Source of the DNA: Haemophilus influenzae
GTDB taxonomy: Bacteria > Pseudomonadota > Gammaproteobacteria > Enterobacterales > Pasteurellaceae
Assembly: GCF_001457655.1 (NCBI RefSeq)
Contig: NZ_LN831035.1
Location: 1,054,001 to 1,118,000 of the forward strand
DNA length: 64,000 nt
Reading direction: 5' to 3'
Positions within the stretch are counted from its first letter, which is position 1, and every line of letters begins with the position of its first letter. Of this stretch, positions 19,070-28,754 are shown one piece after another. A program made the position numbers and the translations under genes. The notes beneath the pieces are model-generated. The model worked only from the letters and a program-made list of their open reading frames with translations, did not search any database and was not told where the DNA came from.

Positions 19070-20833
19070 ATGCAAGAGCAAAAATTACAAGAAAATGATT
19101 TTTCAACCTTACAAACGTTTAAGCGTTTGTGGCCAATGATTAAACCTTTTAAAGCGGGGCTTATTGTTTCTGGCGTCGCGTTAGTTTTTAATGCATTGGC
19201 TGACTCAGGCTTGATTTATTTGTTAAAACCGTTGTTGGACGATGGTTTTGGTAAGGCAAACCATTCATTTTTGAAAATGATGGCTTTTGTCGTCGTTGGG
19301 ATGATTATTTTACGCGGCATTACCAACTTTATTTCTAATTATTGCTTGGCGTGGGTATCAGGCAAAGTTGTCATGACAATGCGTCGCCGCTTGTTTAAAC
19401 ATTTAATGTTTATGCCAGTGAGTTTCTTTGATCAAAATTCAACAGGGCGTTTACTTTCTCGGATTACTTATGATTCCCAAATGATTGCAAGTTCTTCTTC
19501 AGGATCTTTGATTACAATTGTGCGAGAAGGAGCATATATTATTTCGCTATTGGCAGTGATGTTTTATACCAGTTGGGAATTAACAATTGTGCTTTTTATT
19601 ATAGGTCCAATCATTGCTGTTTTAATTCGTTTGGTATCAAAAATTTTTCGTAGATTAAGTAAGAACTTACAAGATTCAATGGGTGAACTTACGTCTGCTA
19701 CAGAACAGATGTTAAAAGGTCATAAAGTTGTGCTTTCTTTCGGAGGGCAACATGTGGAAGAAGTACATTTTAATCATGTTAGTAATGATATGCGTCGAAA
19801 AAGCATGAAAATGGTGACAGCAAATTCCATTTCTGATCCTGTGGTGCAAGTTATTGCATCTCTCGCATTAGCTACGGTGCTCTATTTAGCTACCACTCCA
19901 TTGATTGCAGAAGATAATTTGAGTGCAGGCTCATTTACAGTGGTATTTTCTTCAATGTTAGCTATGATGCGTCCGTTAAAATCATTAACTGCGGTGAATG
20001 CACAATTTCAAAGTGGAATGGCAGCATGTCAAACGCTATTTGCCATTTTAGATTTAGAGCCAGAAAAAGATAACGGGGCTTATAAAGCAGAACCTGCGAA
20101 AGGCGAGTTAGAATTTAAAAATGTGAGTTTTGCATATCAAGGAAAAGATGAACTTGCATTAAATAATATTTCTTTTAGCGTTCCAGCTGGAAAAACCGTA
20201 GCTCTAGTGGGACGTTCTGGATCGGGCAAATCAACCATTGCTAATTTAGTGACACGTTTTTACGATATTGAGCAAGGCGAGATTTTACTTGATGGCGTAA
20301 ATATCCAAGATTATCGTTTATCTAATTTACGTGAAAACTGCGCTGTGGTTTCTCAACAAGTCCATTTATTTAACGATACTATTGCGAATAATATTGCTTA
20401 TGCAGCACAAGATAAGTATTCTCGCGAAGAAATTATCGCTGCAGCAAAAGCGGCTTATGCTTTAGAGTTTATCGAAAAATTACCGCAAGGTTTTGATACG
20501 GTAATTGGCGAAAATGGCGCTAGCCTATCAGGTGGGCAACGTCAGCGTTTAGCGATTGCTCGTGCTTTATTGCGTAATTCGCCAGTATTAATTTTAGATG
20601 AAGCTACATCTGCACTAGATACGGAATCAGAACGAGCAATCCAATCTGCATTAGAGGAATTAAAGAAAGATCGCACGGTTATTGTGATTGCCCATCGATT
20701 ATCTACTATTGAAAATGCGGATGAAATTCTTGTGATTGATCACGGAGAAATTCGTGAGCGTGGCAACCATAAAACATTGCTTGAACAAAATGGTGCCTAT
20801 AAACAGTTGCATAGTATGCAGTTTACTGGCTAA
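19070..20833 (+). CDS. msbA: Lipid A export ATP-binding/permease protein MsbA
   Basis: 587 residues (E. coli 582). A half-transporter that flips lipid A-core across the inner membrane; works as a homodimer. Six membrane helices lie in about residues 20-320; the ATPase domain follows with Walker [10 protein letters not shown] (about 381-389), signature [16 protein letters not shown] and Walker [13 protein letters not shown]. It lies 40 bp after rec2 and before lpxK, so the competence-induced transcript may read into it. A GAAA-loop hairpin at 20850-20873 follows the stop. Confidence 0.97.
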   Translation: MQEQKLQENDFSTLQTFKRLWPMIKPFKAGLIVSGVALVFNALADSGLIYLLKPLLDDGFGKANHSFLKMMAFVVVGMIILRGITNFISNYCLAWVSGKVVMTMRRRLFKHLMFMPVSFFDQNSTGRLLSRITYDSQMIASSSSGSLITIVREGAYIISLLAVMFYTSWELTIVLFIIGPIIAVLIRLVSKIFRRLSKNLQDSMGELTSATEQMLKGHKVVLSFGGQHVEEVHFNHVSNDMRRKSMKMVTANSISDPVVQVIASLALATVLYLATTPLIAEDNLSAGSFTVVFSSMLAMMRPLKSLTAVNAQFQSGMAACQTLFAILDLEPEKDNGAYKAEPAKGELEFKNVSFAYQGKDELALNNISFSVPAGKTVALVGRSGSGKSTIANLVTRFYDIEQGEILLDGVNIQDYRLSNLRENCAVVSQQVHLFNDTIANNIAYAAQDKYSREEIIAAAKAAYALEFIEKLPQGFDTVIGENGASLSGGQRQRLAIARALLRNSPVLILDEATSALDTESERAIQSALEELKKDRTVIVIAHRLSTIENADEILVIDHGEIRERGNHKTLLEQNGAYKQLHSMQFTG

Positions 20834-20849
20834 TTTATTGATTATCGAA

Positions 20850-20880
20850 AACGCGAGTTGAAAAACTCGCGTTATTTTAT
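20850..20880 (+). terminator. GAAA-tetraloop hairpin after msbA
   Basis: AACGCGAGTT (20850-20859) and AACTCGCGTT (20864-20873) form a perfect 10-bp stem closed by a GAAA tetraloop, followed by ATTTTAT. The tail is short, so termination may be partial and lpxK may still be reached. Confidence 0.65.
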
Positions 20881-20905
20881 CCGCACTTATTAGAAAGGAT
20901 TTTCT

Positions 20906-21904
20906 ATGCCCTTCTGGTATTCCAACTCCAAACTTATTTGGCTCTTATCGCCTTTTTCTTTATTGTTTTGGTTGATTAGCCAACTTCGTCGCGCCTTATT
21001 CTCTTTGGGGCTGAAGTCTTCTTATCGCGCACCAAAACCAGTGATAATTGTGGGAAATTTGTCTGTGGGTGGAAATGGCAAAACGCCTGTGGTTGTTTGG
21101 CTTGTGGAAGAATTAAAAAAACGAGGTTTGCGCGTAGGTGTGATTTCTCGTGGTTATGGAAGCAAATCTAAAACGTATCCGTTATGCGTTACTGAAAATA
21201 CGCATCCGATTGAAGGTGGTGATGAACCTGTATTGATTGCTAAACGCACTAATGCTCCAGTCGTGATTTCCCCGAATCGCCAACAAGCGATTGAATTACT
21301 CTTAAGCCAAGCAGAGTGCGATATTATTATTTCTGATGATGGTTTACAGCATTATCAATTACAGCGTGATTTGGAAATTGTAGTAATGGACGCTGAACGC
21401 GCATTGGGAAATGGTTTTGTATTGCCAGCAGGTCCATTGCGAGAATTACCAAGTCGATTAAAATCCGTAGATTTTGTGATCACTAATGGTGGAAAAAATC
21501 AGTATTCAGATGCAGTTATGCGTCTTGTGCCTCATTTCGCGATTAATTTAAAAACCAATGAAAAACGCCAATTAAATGAATTTCAATCAGGTGTTGCCAT
21601 AGCAGGGATTGGCAATCCACAGCGTTTTTTCACTATGCTAGAAAAGTTAGGGATTCAGTTACAGCAAACTCGAGCATTTCAAGATCATCAACATTTTGAA
21701 GCCTCTCAATTAGAAAAACTTGCTGAAAATCAACCGCTCTTTATGACGGAAAAAGATGCCGTAAAATGCCAATCTTTTGCTAAAGATAATTGGTGGTATG
21801 TCCCTGTGGATGCAGAAATTATTGAGGCTGAAAAACAACGTGAAAATTTACCGCACTTTTGGAGCAAAATAGACAAACTTGTGGCGCAATATAGAAATGG
21901 CTGA
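20906..21904 (+). CDS. lpxK: Tetraacyldisaccharide 4'-kinase
   Basis: 332 residues (E. coli 328). It phosphorylates the 4' position of the lipid A disaccharide at the inner membrane. An N-terminal membrane-associated helix (about 12-35) precedes the P-loop [17 protein letters not shown] (about 50-66) and the motifs [10 protein letters not shown] and [12 protein letters not shown]. The ATG follows AAAGGA. msbA-lpxK-kdsB order is the same as in E. coli. kdsB begins 70 bp downstream. Confidence 0.97.
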   Translation: MPFWYSNSKLIWLLSPFSLLFWLISQLRRALFSLGLKSSYRAPKPVIIVGNLSVGGNGKTPVVVWLVEELKKRGLRVGVISRGYGSKSKTYPLCVTENTHPIEGGDEPVLIAKRTNAPVVISPNRQQAIELLLSQAECDIIISDDGLQHYQLQRDLEIVVMDAERALGNGFVLPAGPLRELPSRLKSVDFVITNGGKNQYSDAVMRLVPHFAINLKTNEKRQLNEFQSGVAIAGIGNPQRFFTMLEKLGIQLQQTRAFQDHQHFEASQLEKLAENQPLFMTEKDAVKCQSFAKDNWWYVPVDAEIIEAEKQRENLPHFWSKIDKLVAQYRNG

Positions 21905-21974
21905 AAAGATTAATCCCAAGTTGTTTTGATTGCTTGCCGATAAAGCTGAAATATTAAAGAATAAGGAATAAACT

Positions 21975-22739
21975 ATGTCATTTACCGTGATTATCCCCGC
22001 TCGTTTTGCATCAAGTCGTTTGCCTGGAAAACCTCTTGCTGATATTGTGGGTAAGCCAATGATTCAACATGTATTTGAGAAAGCATTGCAGTCTGGGGCG
22101 AGCCGAGTGATTATTGCCACCGATAATGAAAATGTTGCTGATGTTGCCAAAAGTTTTGGTGCTGAAGTCTGTATGACTTCGGTTAATCATAATTCTGGTA
22201 CAGAGCGTTTAGCGGAAGTTGTAGAAAAATTAGCGATTCCCGACAATGAAATCATTGTCAATATCCAAGGCGATGAGCCTTTGATTCCACCCGTTATCGT
22301 GCGACAAGTGGCAGATAATTTAGCAAAATTTAACGTGAATATGGCAAGCCTTGCGGTAAAAATTCATGATACTGAGGAATTATTTAATCCAAATGCAGTG
22401 AAAGTATTAACAGATAAAGATGGCTATGTGCTGTATTTTTCCCGTTCGGTTATTCCTTACGATCGTGATCAGTTTATGAATTTACAGGATATTCAGAAAG
22501 TACAGCTTTCTGACGCTTACTTACGTCATATTGGCATTTACGCGTATCGTGCTGGTTTTATAAAACAATATGTGCAATGGGCACCGACTCAACTTGAAAA
22601 TCTAGAAAAACTTGAGCAGCTTCGTGTGTTATATAACGGCGAACGTATTCACGTAGAACTTGCGAAAGAAGTGCCTGCAGTGGGGGTGGATACTGCTGAA
22701 GATTTGGAAAAAGTGCGGTTGATTTTGGCGAAGGATTAA
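21975..22739 (+). CDS. kdsB: CMP-KDO synthetase (3-deoxy-manno-octulosonate cytidylyltransferase)
   Basis: 254 residues. It activates KDO with CTP for lipopolysaccharide inner-core assembly. The nucleotide-binding N-terminus [19 protein letters not shown] is typical, followed by NIQGDEPLI, where the Asp binds the metal. The stop is followed within 7 bp by the GC-rich inverted-repeat element that lies before uvrC. An uptake sequence falls inside the last codons. Confidence 0.97.
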   Translation: MSFTVIIPARFASSRLPGKPLADIVGKPMIQHVFEKALQSGASRVIIATDNENVADVAKSFGAEVCMTSVNHNSGTERLAEVVEKLAIPDNEIIVNIQGDEPLIPPVIVRQVADNLAKFNVNMASLAVKIHDTEELFNPNAVKVLTDKDGYVLYFSRSVIPYDRDQFMNLQDIQKVQLSDAYLRHIGIYAYRAGFIKQYVQWAPTQLENLEKLEQLRVLYNGERIHVELAKEVPAVGVDTAEDLEKVRLILAKD

Positions 22740-22745
22740 ATACTT

Positions 22746-22853
22746 GGCTCCCCCTGCTTGTGGGGGGAGCTGCCGAAGGCTGAGGGGGGATAAATTTAAC
22801 ATCGCAAGCCCCCTTTTGCTCTTTAGGCTCTTTCCCCCGAAAGCAGGGAAGGC
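22746..22853. repeat. GC-rich inverted-repeat element between kdsB and uvrC
   Basis: A 108-bp stretch much richer in G and C than its surroundings. Its ends are imperfect inverted copies: GGCTCCCCCTGCTT... on the left and ...AAGCAGGGAAGGC on the right, with TCCCCC/GGGGGA inside. The left end also folds alone (GCTCCCCC 22747-22754 with GGGGGAGC 22763-22770, 8-nt loop). It has no stop codon in the uvrC frame, so uvrC gains a 47-codon open upstream extension. This looks like a small non-coding mobile repeat (MITE or REP-like). The structure is seen; mobility is inferred. Confidence 0.5.
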
Positions 22854-22884
22854 AAGATGTCTTTTGTTATTGGTAAAATATTCT

Positions 22885-24714
22885 ATGTTCAATCCCAAAA
22901 AATTCCTCGCGGATGTCTCTCACGAACCTGGTGTTTATCGTATGTATGACGATAAAGATCAGGTTATTTATGTTGGGAAAGCAAAGGATTTAAAAAAACG
23001 TCTTTCAAGCTATTTTCGTAAAAATCTGAGCAGTAAAAAAACAGAGGCGTTGGTTGCGTCAATTCATCATATTGACACCACGCTAACTTCATCTGAAACG
23101 GAAGCTTTACTGCTAGAGCATAATTTCATCAAGCTTTATCAGCCTCGCTATAACGTATTATTGCGTGATGATAAATCCTATCCATTTATTTTATTAACCA
23201 AAGAACGCCACCCAAGAATTACTTCTTATCGTGGTTCTAAAAAATTTGCAGGCGAATATTTCGGGCCTTATCCTCACGCAGGGGCTGTGCGTGAAACTTT
23301 GTCGCTTTTGCAAAAACTTTTTCCTGTTCGCCAATGTGAAAATTCCGTTTATTCCAACCGCTCTCGTCCTTGTTTGCAGTATCAAATTGGGCGTTGTTCC
23401 GCGCCTTGTGTACAGGGATATGTTTCCGATGAAGAATATAATCAGCAAGTTGAATTAGCCCGCTTATTTTTACAAGGCAAAGATCAACAGGTGTTAGATT
23501 ATTTAATCGGTAAAATGGAGCAGGCAAGCAGAAATTTAGATTTTGAACAGGCTGCTCGTTATCGCGATCAAATTCAGGCTGTGCGTTCGGTTATAGAAAA
23601 ACAATTTGTATCCAATGAGCGTTTAGATGATATGGATATTATGTCTATCGCTTACCAACACGGGTTAGCCTGTGTACAGGTAATGTTTATTCGTCAAGGA
23701 AAAGTGCTAGGCAATCGCAGTTATTTCCCAAAAGTCCCCGCCAATACGGATTTATCGGAACTTACCGAAACTTTTGTGGGGCAATTTTATTTACAAGGTC
23801 ATCAAGGACGAAGTATCCCGAATAGCATTATTGTGGATCGTCAATTAGCTGAAAAATCAGAGCTTGAGCAACTTCTTAGCGAGCAAGCGGGCAGAAAAGT
23901 GACGATTCAAGAAAGCGTAAAAGGCGATAAGAGTAAATACTTACAGCTCGCACAAGTTAATGCTAAAGCGGCTTTAAATGTACAACTTAAACAATCTTCA
24001 CGAATGTCAGAGCGTTATCAAGCGTTGTGTGATCTGTTAAATCTTCCTGAAATTAAGCGTATGGAATGTTTCGATATAAGCCACACGATGGGAAATCAAA
24101 CGGTAGCATCTTGTGTTGTTTTTAATAAAGAAGGTCCACTGAAATCTGATTATCGCCGTTTTAATATTGAAGGCATTACTGGCGGAGATGATTATGCTGC
24201 GATGGAACAAGCGTTGCAGAAACGTTATGAGCGTGATTTAGAAGAAGATAAAATTCCCGATATTATTTTTATTGATGGTGGAAAAGGGCAGTTAAATCGA
24301 GCATTGAACGTGTTCCAACATCTTCAAGTAAAATGGGATAAAAATAGACCGCACTTAATTGGCGTGGCAAAAGGGGTTGATCGTCGAGCAGGGCAGGAAG
24401 TACTGATTATCAGCAAACAAGACCGCGAAATTCATTTGCCTGATGATAGTTTGGCATTGCATTTGATTCAACATATCCGTGATGAAAGCCATAATCACGC
24501 AATAAGCGGACACCGTAAAAAACGTCAAAAAGCCTTTACACAAAGTGGTTTAGAAACCATTGAAGGAGTGGGAGCTAAACGTCGTCAGGCTTTACTGAAA
24601 TATCTTGGTGGTTTACAAGGTGTGAAAAAGGCGACCTTAGATGAAATAGCCTCTGTACCGGGCATTTCCCCTAAACTTGCTGAAAGGATTTTTGAAACGC
24701 TTAAAAACGACTAA
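22885..24714 (+). CDS. uvrC: UvrC, excinuclease ABC subunit C
   Basis: 609 residues starting [20 protein letters not shown]. UvrC makes both incisions around UvrB-bound DNA damage. The N-terminal GIY-YIG nuclease (about 13-90; [24 protein letters not shown]) cuts 3', the UVR motif (about 200-235) contacts UvrB, the RNase H-like nuclease cuts 5' ([22 protein letters not shown]), and two helix-hairpin-helices ([23 protein letters not shown]) close the protein. An open frame continues upstream to 22744 through the GC-rich repeat, but it has no family similarity; 22885 gives the normal length. No LexA box was seen. Confidence 0.96.
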   Translation: MFNPKKFLADVSHEPGVYRMYDDKDQVIYVGKAKDLKKRLSSYFRKNLSSKKTEALVASIHHIDTTLTSSETEALLLEHNFIKLYQPRYNVLLRDDKSYPFILLTKERHPRITSYRGSKKFAGEYFGPYPHAGAVRETLSLLQKLFPVRQCENSVYSNRSRPCLQYQIGRCSAPCVQGYVSDEEYNQQVELARLFLQGKDQQVLDYLIGKMEQASRNLDFEQAARYRDQIQAVRSVIEKQFVSNERLDDMDIMSIAYQHGLACVQVMFIRQGKVLGNRSYFPKVPANTDLSELTETFVGQFYLQGHQGRSIPNSIIVDRQLAEKSELEQLLSEQAGRKVTIQESVKGDKSKYLQLAQVNAKAALNVQLKQSSRMSERYQALCDLLNLPEIKRMECFDISHTMGNQTVASCVVFNKEGPLKSDYRRFNIEGITGGDDYAAMEQALQKRYERDLEEDKIPDIIFIDGGKGQLNRALNVFQHLQVKWDKNRPHLIGVAKGVDRRAGQEVLIISKQDREIHLPDDSLALHLIQHIRDESHNHAISGHRKKRQKAFTQSGLETIEGVGAKRRQALLKYLGGLQGVKKATLDEIASVPGISPKLAERIFETLKND

Positions 24715-24811
24715 TCAATCATTTCTCAAATATAAATAACGATTGCTTTTCGTCATAAAGCCATTATGATCTGTATTTTCGGATTTATTTAACTCAATTA
24801 TAGGAAAAATT

Positions 24812-25525
24812 ATGTTTGAATGGATTGCAGATCCTGAAGCGTGGATATCACTTGTGACACTTGCGGCTTTAGAGATCGTTTTAGGAATCGACAATATTAT
24901 TTTTATTAACATCCTAGTTGGACGTTTACCTGAAAGCCAACGCCAGTCTGGTCGTATTATTGGACTTGGTTTAGCAATGCTGACAAGAATTTTACTTTTA
25001 ATGTCACTTGCTTGGATTATGAAACTTACTGCACCATTATTTACTCTGTTTAATCAAGCAATTTCTGGGCGTGATTTGATTTTATTAATCGGAGGTTTAT
25101 TCCTGATTATAAAAAGCTTTGGGGAAATTAAAGAGGCAATAAATCATCAAGAACACCATAATTCTGAAAGCAAAAACAAAGTGAGTTATTTTGGCGTATT
25201 AATTCAAATTGCAGTGCTAGATATTGTTTTTTCTTTAGATTCTGTGATTACAGCAGTAGGTATGGCAAGCCACCTTCCTGTGATGATTTTGGCGATTATG
25301 ATTGCCGTGGGGGTGATGATGTTTGCGGCAAAACCAATCGGCAATTTTGTAGATACACATCCAACGTTGAAAATTCTAGCTTTAGCTTTCTTAATTTTAG
25401 TCGGAATTAGTTTAATTGCAGAAAGTTTGGATATTCACATCCCGAAAGGTTACATCTATTTTGCAATGGGATTCTCTGTTGTGGTCGAGATGATCAATAT
25501 TCGAATGAGAAGATTGATGAAATAA
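24812..25525 (+). CDS. TerC-family integral membrane protein
   Basis: 237 residues with about seven hydrophobic helices. The family (TerC, Alx, YgdQ, YoaE) is linked to metal export, in some cases to manganese and metalation of secreted proteins. Family features are ALEIVLGIDNIIFI near the N-terminus and the repeated pattern VLDIVFSLDSVITAVGMA, with Asp residues in membrane helices that could bind metal. The gene corresponds to HI0056 as I recall. No yybP-ykoY manganese riboswitch is recognisable in the 97-bp leader. It converges on uxuA with a shared terminator. Substrate unknown. Confidence 0.85.
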   Translation: MFEWIADPEAWISLVTLAALEIVLGIDNIIFINILVGRLPESQRQSGRIIGLGLAMLTRILLLMSLAWIMKLTAPLFTLFNQAISGRDLILLIGGLFLIIKSFGEIKEAINHQEHHNSESKNKVSYFGVLIQIAVLDIVFSLDSVITAVGMASHLPVMILAIMIAVGVMMFAAKPIGNFVDTHPTLKILALAFLILVGISLIAESLDIHIPKGYIYFAMGFSVVVEMINIRMRRLMK

Positions 25526-25530
25526 ATTAG

Positions 25531-25574
25531 AAGTGCGGTCGATAAAAATAATGTTTTTTATGACCGCACTTTTT
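25531..25574. terminator. Shared bidirectional terminator with inverted uptake sequences
   Basis: AAGTGCGGTC (25531-25540) pairs with GACCGCACTT (25562-25571). Inside, ATAAAAA (25542-25548) pairs with TTTTTAT (25555-25561), so the stem extends to about 17 bp with one mismatch. A T-run follows on the right. It serves the terC-type gene from the left and uxuA from the right. Confidence 0.8.
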
Positions 25575-25577
25575 CTT

Positions 25578-26762
25578 TTACTTATTGAAATACACTTTTT
25601 TTAGTGCCATCTCTAAACCGCGAAATTCAGCTAGACCTTTTAACCGACCAATGGCAGAGTAGCCAGGGTTGGTTTTTTTACGTAAGTCATCCAACATTTG
25701 ATGCCCATGATCTGGGCGCATTGGGATTAAACGCGTTTCTCCTTGATTTAATCGACGATATTCTTCATTTAATAAGGCTTTTACCACATTAAACATATCT
25801 ACGTCTCCTTCTAGATGAGCTGCTTCATGGAAGGTTAGTGGATTATCTTCACGTTGAGTAGAACGTAAATGTGCGAAGTAAATACGATCTGCAAATTGTT
25901 CTGTCATTTTTACGAGATCATTATCGGAGCGTACGCCATAAGAACCCGTACACATTGTAAAACCATTTGCTGGTAATGGTTGAGTTTCTACAAACCATTG
26001 CATATCTTCAATAGTTGAAACTATGCGCGGTAAGCCTAAGATTGGGCGTGGAGGATCATCTGGATGAATCGCCATTTTGATTCCTACTTCTTGGGCAACA
26101 GGTACGATCTCATTTAAAAAATAAGCCAAATGCGTACGGAATTTTTCGGGTGAAATATCTTTATAGCGATCTAATTGAGTTTGAAATTCATCAAGAGTAT
26201 AACCTTCTTCTGCACCGGGTAAGCCCGCAATAATATTACGCGTTAATTGCGTTATATCTTGCTCTGACATCTTGTCATAATAGGTTCTTGCTGCAACTTG
26301 TTCTTCTTGATTATAGGCTTTTTCTGCATCAGGACGTTTTAAAATATGAAGTTCAAATGCTGCGAAAGCGATATGATCAAAGCGCAATGCTTTAGAACCA
26401 TCTGGTAATTCATAAGCGAGATCAGTACGAGTCCAGTCTAAAACAGGCATAAAATTGTAACAAACAGTGTCAATTCCGCATTGAGCAAGATTGCGAAGAG
26501 TTTGTTTATAGTTATTAATCCATTTTTGATAATTTCCAGTCTGAGTTTTAATCTCTTCATGAACTGGTACACTTTCCACTACTGACCAGCTTAAACCAGC
26601 ATTCTCTATTTCAGTTTTGCGTTTTTTAATTTCTTCGATACTCCACACTTCACCGTTAGGAATATGGTGAAGTGCAGTGACTATACCAGTTGCGCCTGCT
26701 TGACGAATATCAGATAAAGAAACAGGATCTTTTGGTCCATACCAACGCCATGCTTGTTCCAT
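25578..26762 (-). CDS. uxuA: Mannonate dehydratase
   Basis: 394 residues, the length of E. coli UxuA. It dehydrates D-mannonate to 2-keto-3-deoxygluconate. The protein begins [16 protein letters not shown]; the metal-site motifs include [27 protein letters not shown]-like [13 protein letters not shown] and [10 protein letters not shown] with conserved His and Asp residues. It lies 27 bp after uxuR on the same strand, so regulator and enzyme form a unit divergent from the transporter genes. It ends at the shared terminator. No uptake sequence lies inside it. Confidence 0.96.
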   Translation of the reverse strand: MEQAWRWYGPKDPVSLSDIRQAGATGIVTALHHIPNGEVWSIEEIKKRKTEIENAGLSWSVVESVPVHEEIKTQTGNYQKWINNYKQTLRNLAQCGIDTVCYNFMPVLDWTRTDLAYELPDGSKALRFDHIAFAAFELHILKRPDAEKAYNQEEQVAARTYYDKMSEQDITQLTRNIIAGLPGAEEGYTLDEFQTQLDRYKDISPEKFRTHLAYFLNEIVPVAQEVGIKMAIHPDDPPRPILGLPRIVSTIEDMQWFVETQPLPANGFTMCTGSYGVRSDNDLVKMTEQFADRIYFAHLRSTQREDNPLTFHEAAHLEGDVDMFNVVKALLNEEYRRLNQGETRLIPMRPDHGHQMLDDLRKKTNPGYSAIGRLKGLAEFRGLEMALKKVYFNK

Positions 26763-26789
26763 TTTTAACTCCTATGTTATTACAAGTAT

Positions 26790-27539
26790 TTAGATACCTA
26801 CAACAACTGGATTTGTATTGAATAGGTATCCATCAAAATGTGGATCTTCTACATCAGATAATTCAAATAATTTTACTTTTACATTTTCTAAGTGTTGCCA
26901 CATAGCTTTTCTAGCTTCATTAGCATTTTTCTTTTGAATAGCAGATAAAATTGTTTGATGATCTTCTATCCATAAATGATGATAATCATTTTGTAAAATA
27001 CGAGAATGTAATTGTGCCCACATCGCACTATTAAAGCGATATTGCCACAATTGTTCTTGTAATTTGACTAACACATCATTTTGTGTAATTTCTGCAAGTG
27101 CCAAATGAAAATCTTTGTCTGCACTATAGTCATCTTGATTCTGAGTAAGTAATTCTTTCTCTCGATTCAGTATTTGTTTTAAATTTAAAATATCTTTTTT
27201 AGTCGCTTGTAACGCTGCGAATTCAGCAATACTACTTTCTAATAGTTGTCTAGCTTGTAAAAGTTCAAATGGACCTACATCTGGTAAATCTGAATGTTCC
27301 ATATGTATTGATTCGGGGGTTCTTACTACATAAACGCCTGACCCTTTTTTTACCTCTACTAATTTTTCTACTTCTAACATAACCATTGCTTCTCTAACAA
27401 TAGTTCTACTTACACCAAATTTTTCAGAAATTTCTCGTTCTGTAGGGAGTTTGTCTCCAATGCTATAAATTCCTTGAGAAATATCTTGTTTTAGCAATTG
27501 ACCGATTCGGGTATATGTTCTATTTACTATATTTTCCAT
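26790..27539 (-). CDS. uxuR: GntR/FadR-family regulator of the hexuronate genes (UxuR-like)
   Basis: 249 residues starting MENIVNRTYTRIGQLL. The N-terminal winged helix-turn-helix (about 8-75; GDKLPTEREISEKFGVSRTIVREAM) and the C-terminal helical FCD ligand domain (about 95-230) define the FadR subfamily. E. coli ExuR/UxuR repress hexuronate genes and release DNA when fructuronate or related compounds bind. The start at 27539 follows AGGA; a longer frame upstream reads through the operator region and is not likely used. A TTGGTATTCCAA palindrome lies 11 bp before the start codon, pointing to autoregulation. Confidence 0.93.
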   Translation of the reverse strand: MENIVNRTYTRIGQLLKQDISQGIYSIGDKLPTEREISEKFGVSRTIVREAMVMLEVEKLVEVKKGSGVYVVRTPESIHMEHSDLPDVGPFELLQARQLLESSIAEFAALQATKKDILNLKQILNREKELLTQNQDDYSADKDFHLALAEITQNDVLVKLQEQLWQYRFNSAMWAQLHSRILQNDYHHLWIEDHQTILSAIQKKNANEARKAMWQHLENVKVKLFELSDVEDPHFDGYLFNTNPVVVGI

Positions 27540-27550
27540 ATTTTTCCTTA

Positions 27551-27566
27551 AATTGGTATTCCAATT
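27551..27566. promoter_or_regulatory. UxuR-type operator 1
   Basis: AATTGGTATTCCAATT, a 16-bp near-perfect palindrome, lies just upstream of the uxuR ribosome site. It shares the 12-bp core TTGGTATTCCAA with operator 2. It resembles the E. coli ExuR/UxuR consensus around TTGGTATACCAA. Position suggests it controls uxuR-uxuA. Confidence 0.75.
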
Positions 27567-27575
27567 TTTTATTTT

Positions 27576-27591
27576 TGTGATACGGCTCACA
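27576..27591. promoter_or_regulatory. CRP site centred between the two UxuR operators
   Basis: TGTGA-TACGGC-TCACA has both perfect CRP half-sites with 6-bp spacing. Its centre (27583.5) is exactly 25 bp from each operator centre. For a rightward promoter with -10 CATAAT at 27632-27637 it would lie near -60.5, a standard class I activator position. Confidence 0.8.
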
Positions 27592-27601
27592 AAAATAGAT
27601 A

Positions 27602-27615
27602 TTTGGTATTCCAAA
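27602..27615. promoter_or_regulatory. UxuR-type operator 2
   Basis: TTTGG-TATT-CCAAA carries the same 12-bp core as operator 1. It overlaps the likely -35 (TTCCAA, 27609-27614) of the rightward promoter whose -10 is CATAAT at 27632-27637, so bound repressor would block the dehydrogenase-transporter operon. Confidence 0.75.
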
Positions 27616-27699
27616 AAGAGTTTTTATGTTTCATAATCATATCATAGTTAAACATAACAAGTAATTTTATTCTGTCAATGGCATATAAGGAGTCTAAAA

Positions 27700-28728
27700 A
27701 TGAAGGAGCGAATCAAAGCAATATGCTTAGAAAAACCAAACAATGTAGTTGTTAAAGAAGTGCCTTATCCCGAGAAAAGTGATAATGATGTACTTATTCA
27801 GGTAGAATCAATGGGGATTTGTGGTTCTGATATTGGTGCATATAGAGGAACTAATCCATTAGTAACTTATCCAAGAATACTTGGGCATGAAATTGTAGGG
27901 AGAGTAATTGAAAGTGGAATTGGTATGCCGGATAGGGTGAGGGTTGGAGACCGAGTAATTGTTGATCCTTATGTTTTTTGTGGTCAATGCTATCCTTGTT
28001 CAATTGGTAGAACCAATTGTTGTGAATCATTAAAGGTAATTGGTGTTCATATTGATGGAGGTATGCAAGAGGTAATTAGACATCCCGCTCATCTTTTAAC
28101 TAAAGTCCCAGATAACCTACCGATTCATCAATTACCTTTAGCTGAACCTTTAACAATAGCTTTACATGCTTTACATAGAACAACTTTAAAATCAGGGGAA
28201 CACATAGTAATTATTGGAGCTGGTGCAATTGGATTAATGGCAGCATTAGCAGCGGTTCAATATGGAGCAATCCCAATTTTAGTTGATATATTAGAACAAC
28301 GTCTTGAGTATGCAAAATCCTTGGGAATTGAACATATTGTAAATCCGCATAAGGAGGATGACATTAAAAGAATTAAGGAAATTACAAGTGGTCGTATGGC
28401 AGAAGTTGTTATGGAGGCATCTGGTGCTAATATTTCTATCAAAAATACTCTGCATTATACCTCCTTTGCAGGAAGAATTGCTTTAACAGGATGGCCAAAA
28501 ACAGAAACTCCATTACCAACAAATTTAATTACCTTTAAAGAATTGAATATTTATGGTTCTAGAACAAGCAAGGGGGAATTTGAGGAGGCATTGGATATGC
28601 TTGCTACTAATAAAATTAATGCATCTCATATCATTACTAAGTGTATCAAATTTGAAGAAATTCCTAGTTTTATTTCTGATTTATCTGATCATCCAGAAAA
28701 TTATTTAAAAATTAATGCAGTTTTCTAA
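27700..28728 (+). CDS. Zinc-dependent dehydrogenase, RspB/YjjN-like (probable aldonate oxidoreductase)
   Basis: 342 residues of the medium-chain dehydrogenase family. The catalytic zinc ligands are in GICGSD (about 40-45) and GHEIVG (about 65-70), the structural zinc cysteines in CGQCYPCSIGRTNCC (about 95-109), and the NAD-binding Rossmann motif is IIGAGAIGLMAAL (about 170-182). The closest family members I recall are RspB and YjjN, the latter an L-galactonate dehydrogenase. Being first in the operon with the transporter, it may oxidise an imported aldonate to fructuronate or tagaturonate. AGA, AGG and ATA codons are commoner than in neighbouring housekeeping genes. A clear ribosome site AAGGAG precedes the ATG. 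The exact substrate is not known. Confidence 0.85.
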   Translation: MKERIKAICLEKPNNVVVKEVPYPEKSDNDVLIQVESMGICGSDIGAYRGTNPLVTYPRILGHEIVGRVIESGIGMPDRVRVGDRVIVDPYVFCGQCYPCSIGRTNCCESLKVIGVHIDGGMQEVIRHPAHLLTKVPDNLPIHQLPLAEPLTIALHALHRTTLKSGEHIVIIGAGAIGLMAALAAVQYGAIPILVDILEQRLEYAKSLGIEHIVNPHKEDDIKRIKEITSGRMAEVVMEASGANISIKNTLHYTSFAGRIALTGWPKTETPLPTNLITFKELNIYGSRTSKGEFEEALDMLATNKINASHIITKCIKFEEIPSFISDLSDHPENYLKINAVF

Positions 28729-28754
28729 AAAACATAATCAATAAGGAGAAAGTT

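Noticed and set aside
22744..22884. N-terminal extension of UvrC through the GC-rich repeat
   Set aside because: The frame is open but the peptide is unlike any UvrC, and the ATG at 22885 gives the normal 609-residue protein.
24715..24811. yybP-ykoY manganese riboswitch before the TerC-family gene
   Set aside because: The leader lacks the G-rich conserved loops of that riboswitch and is only 97 bp.
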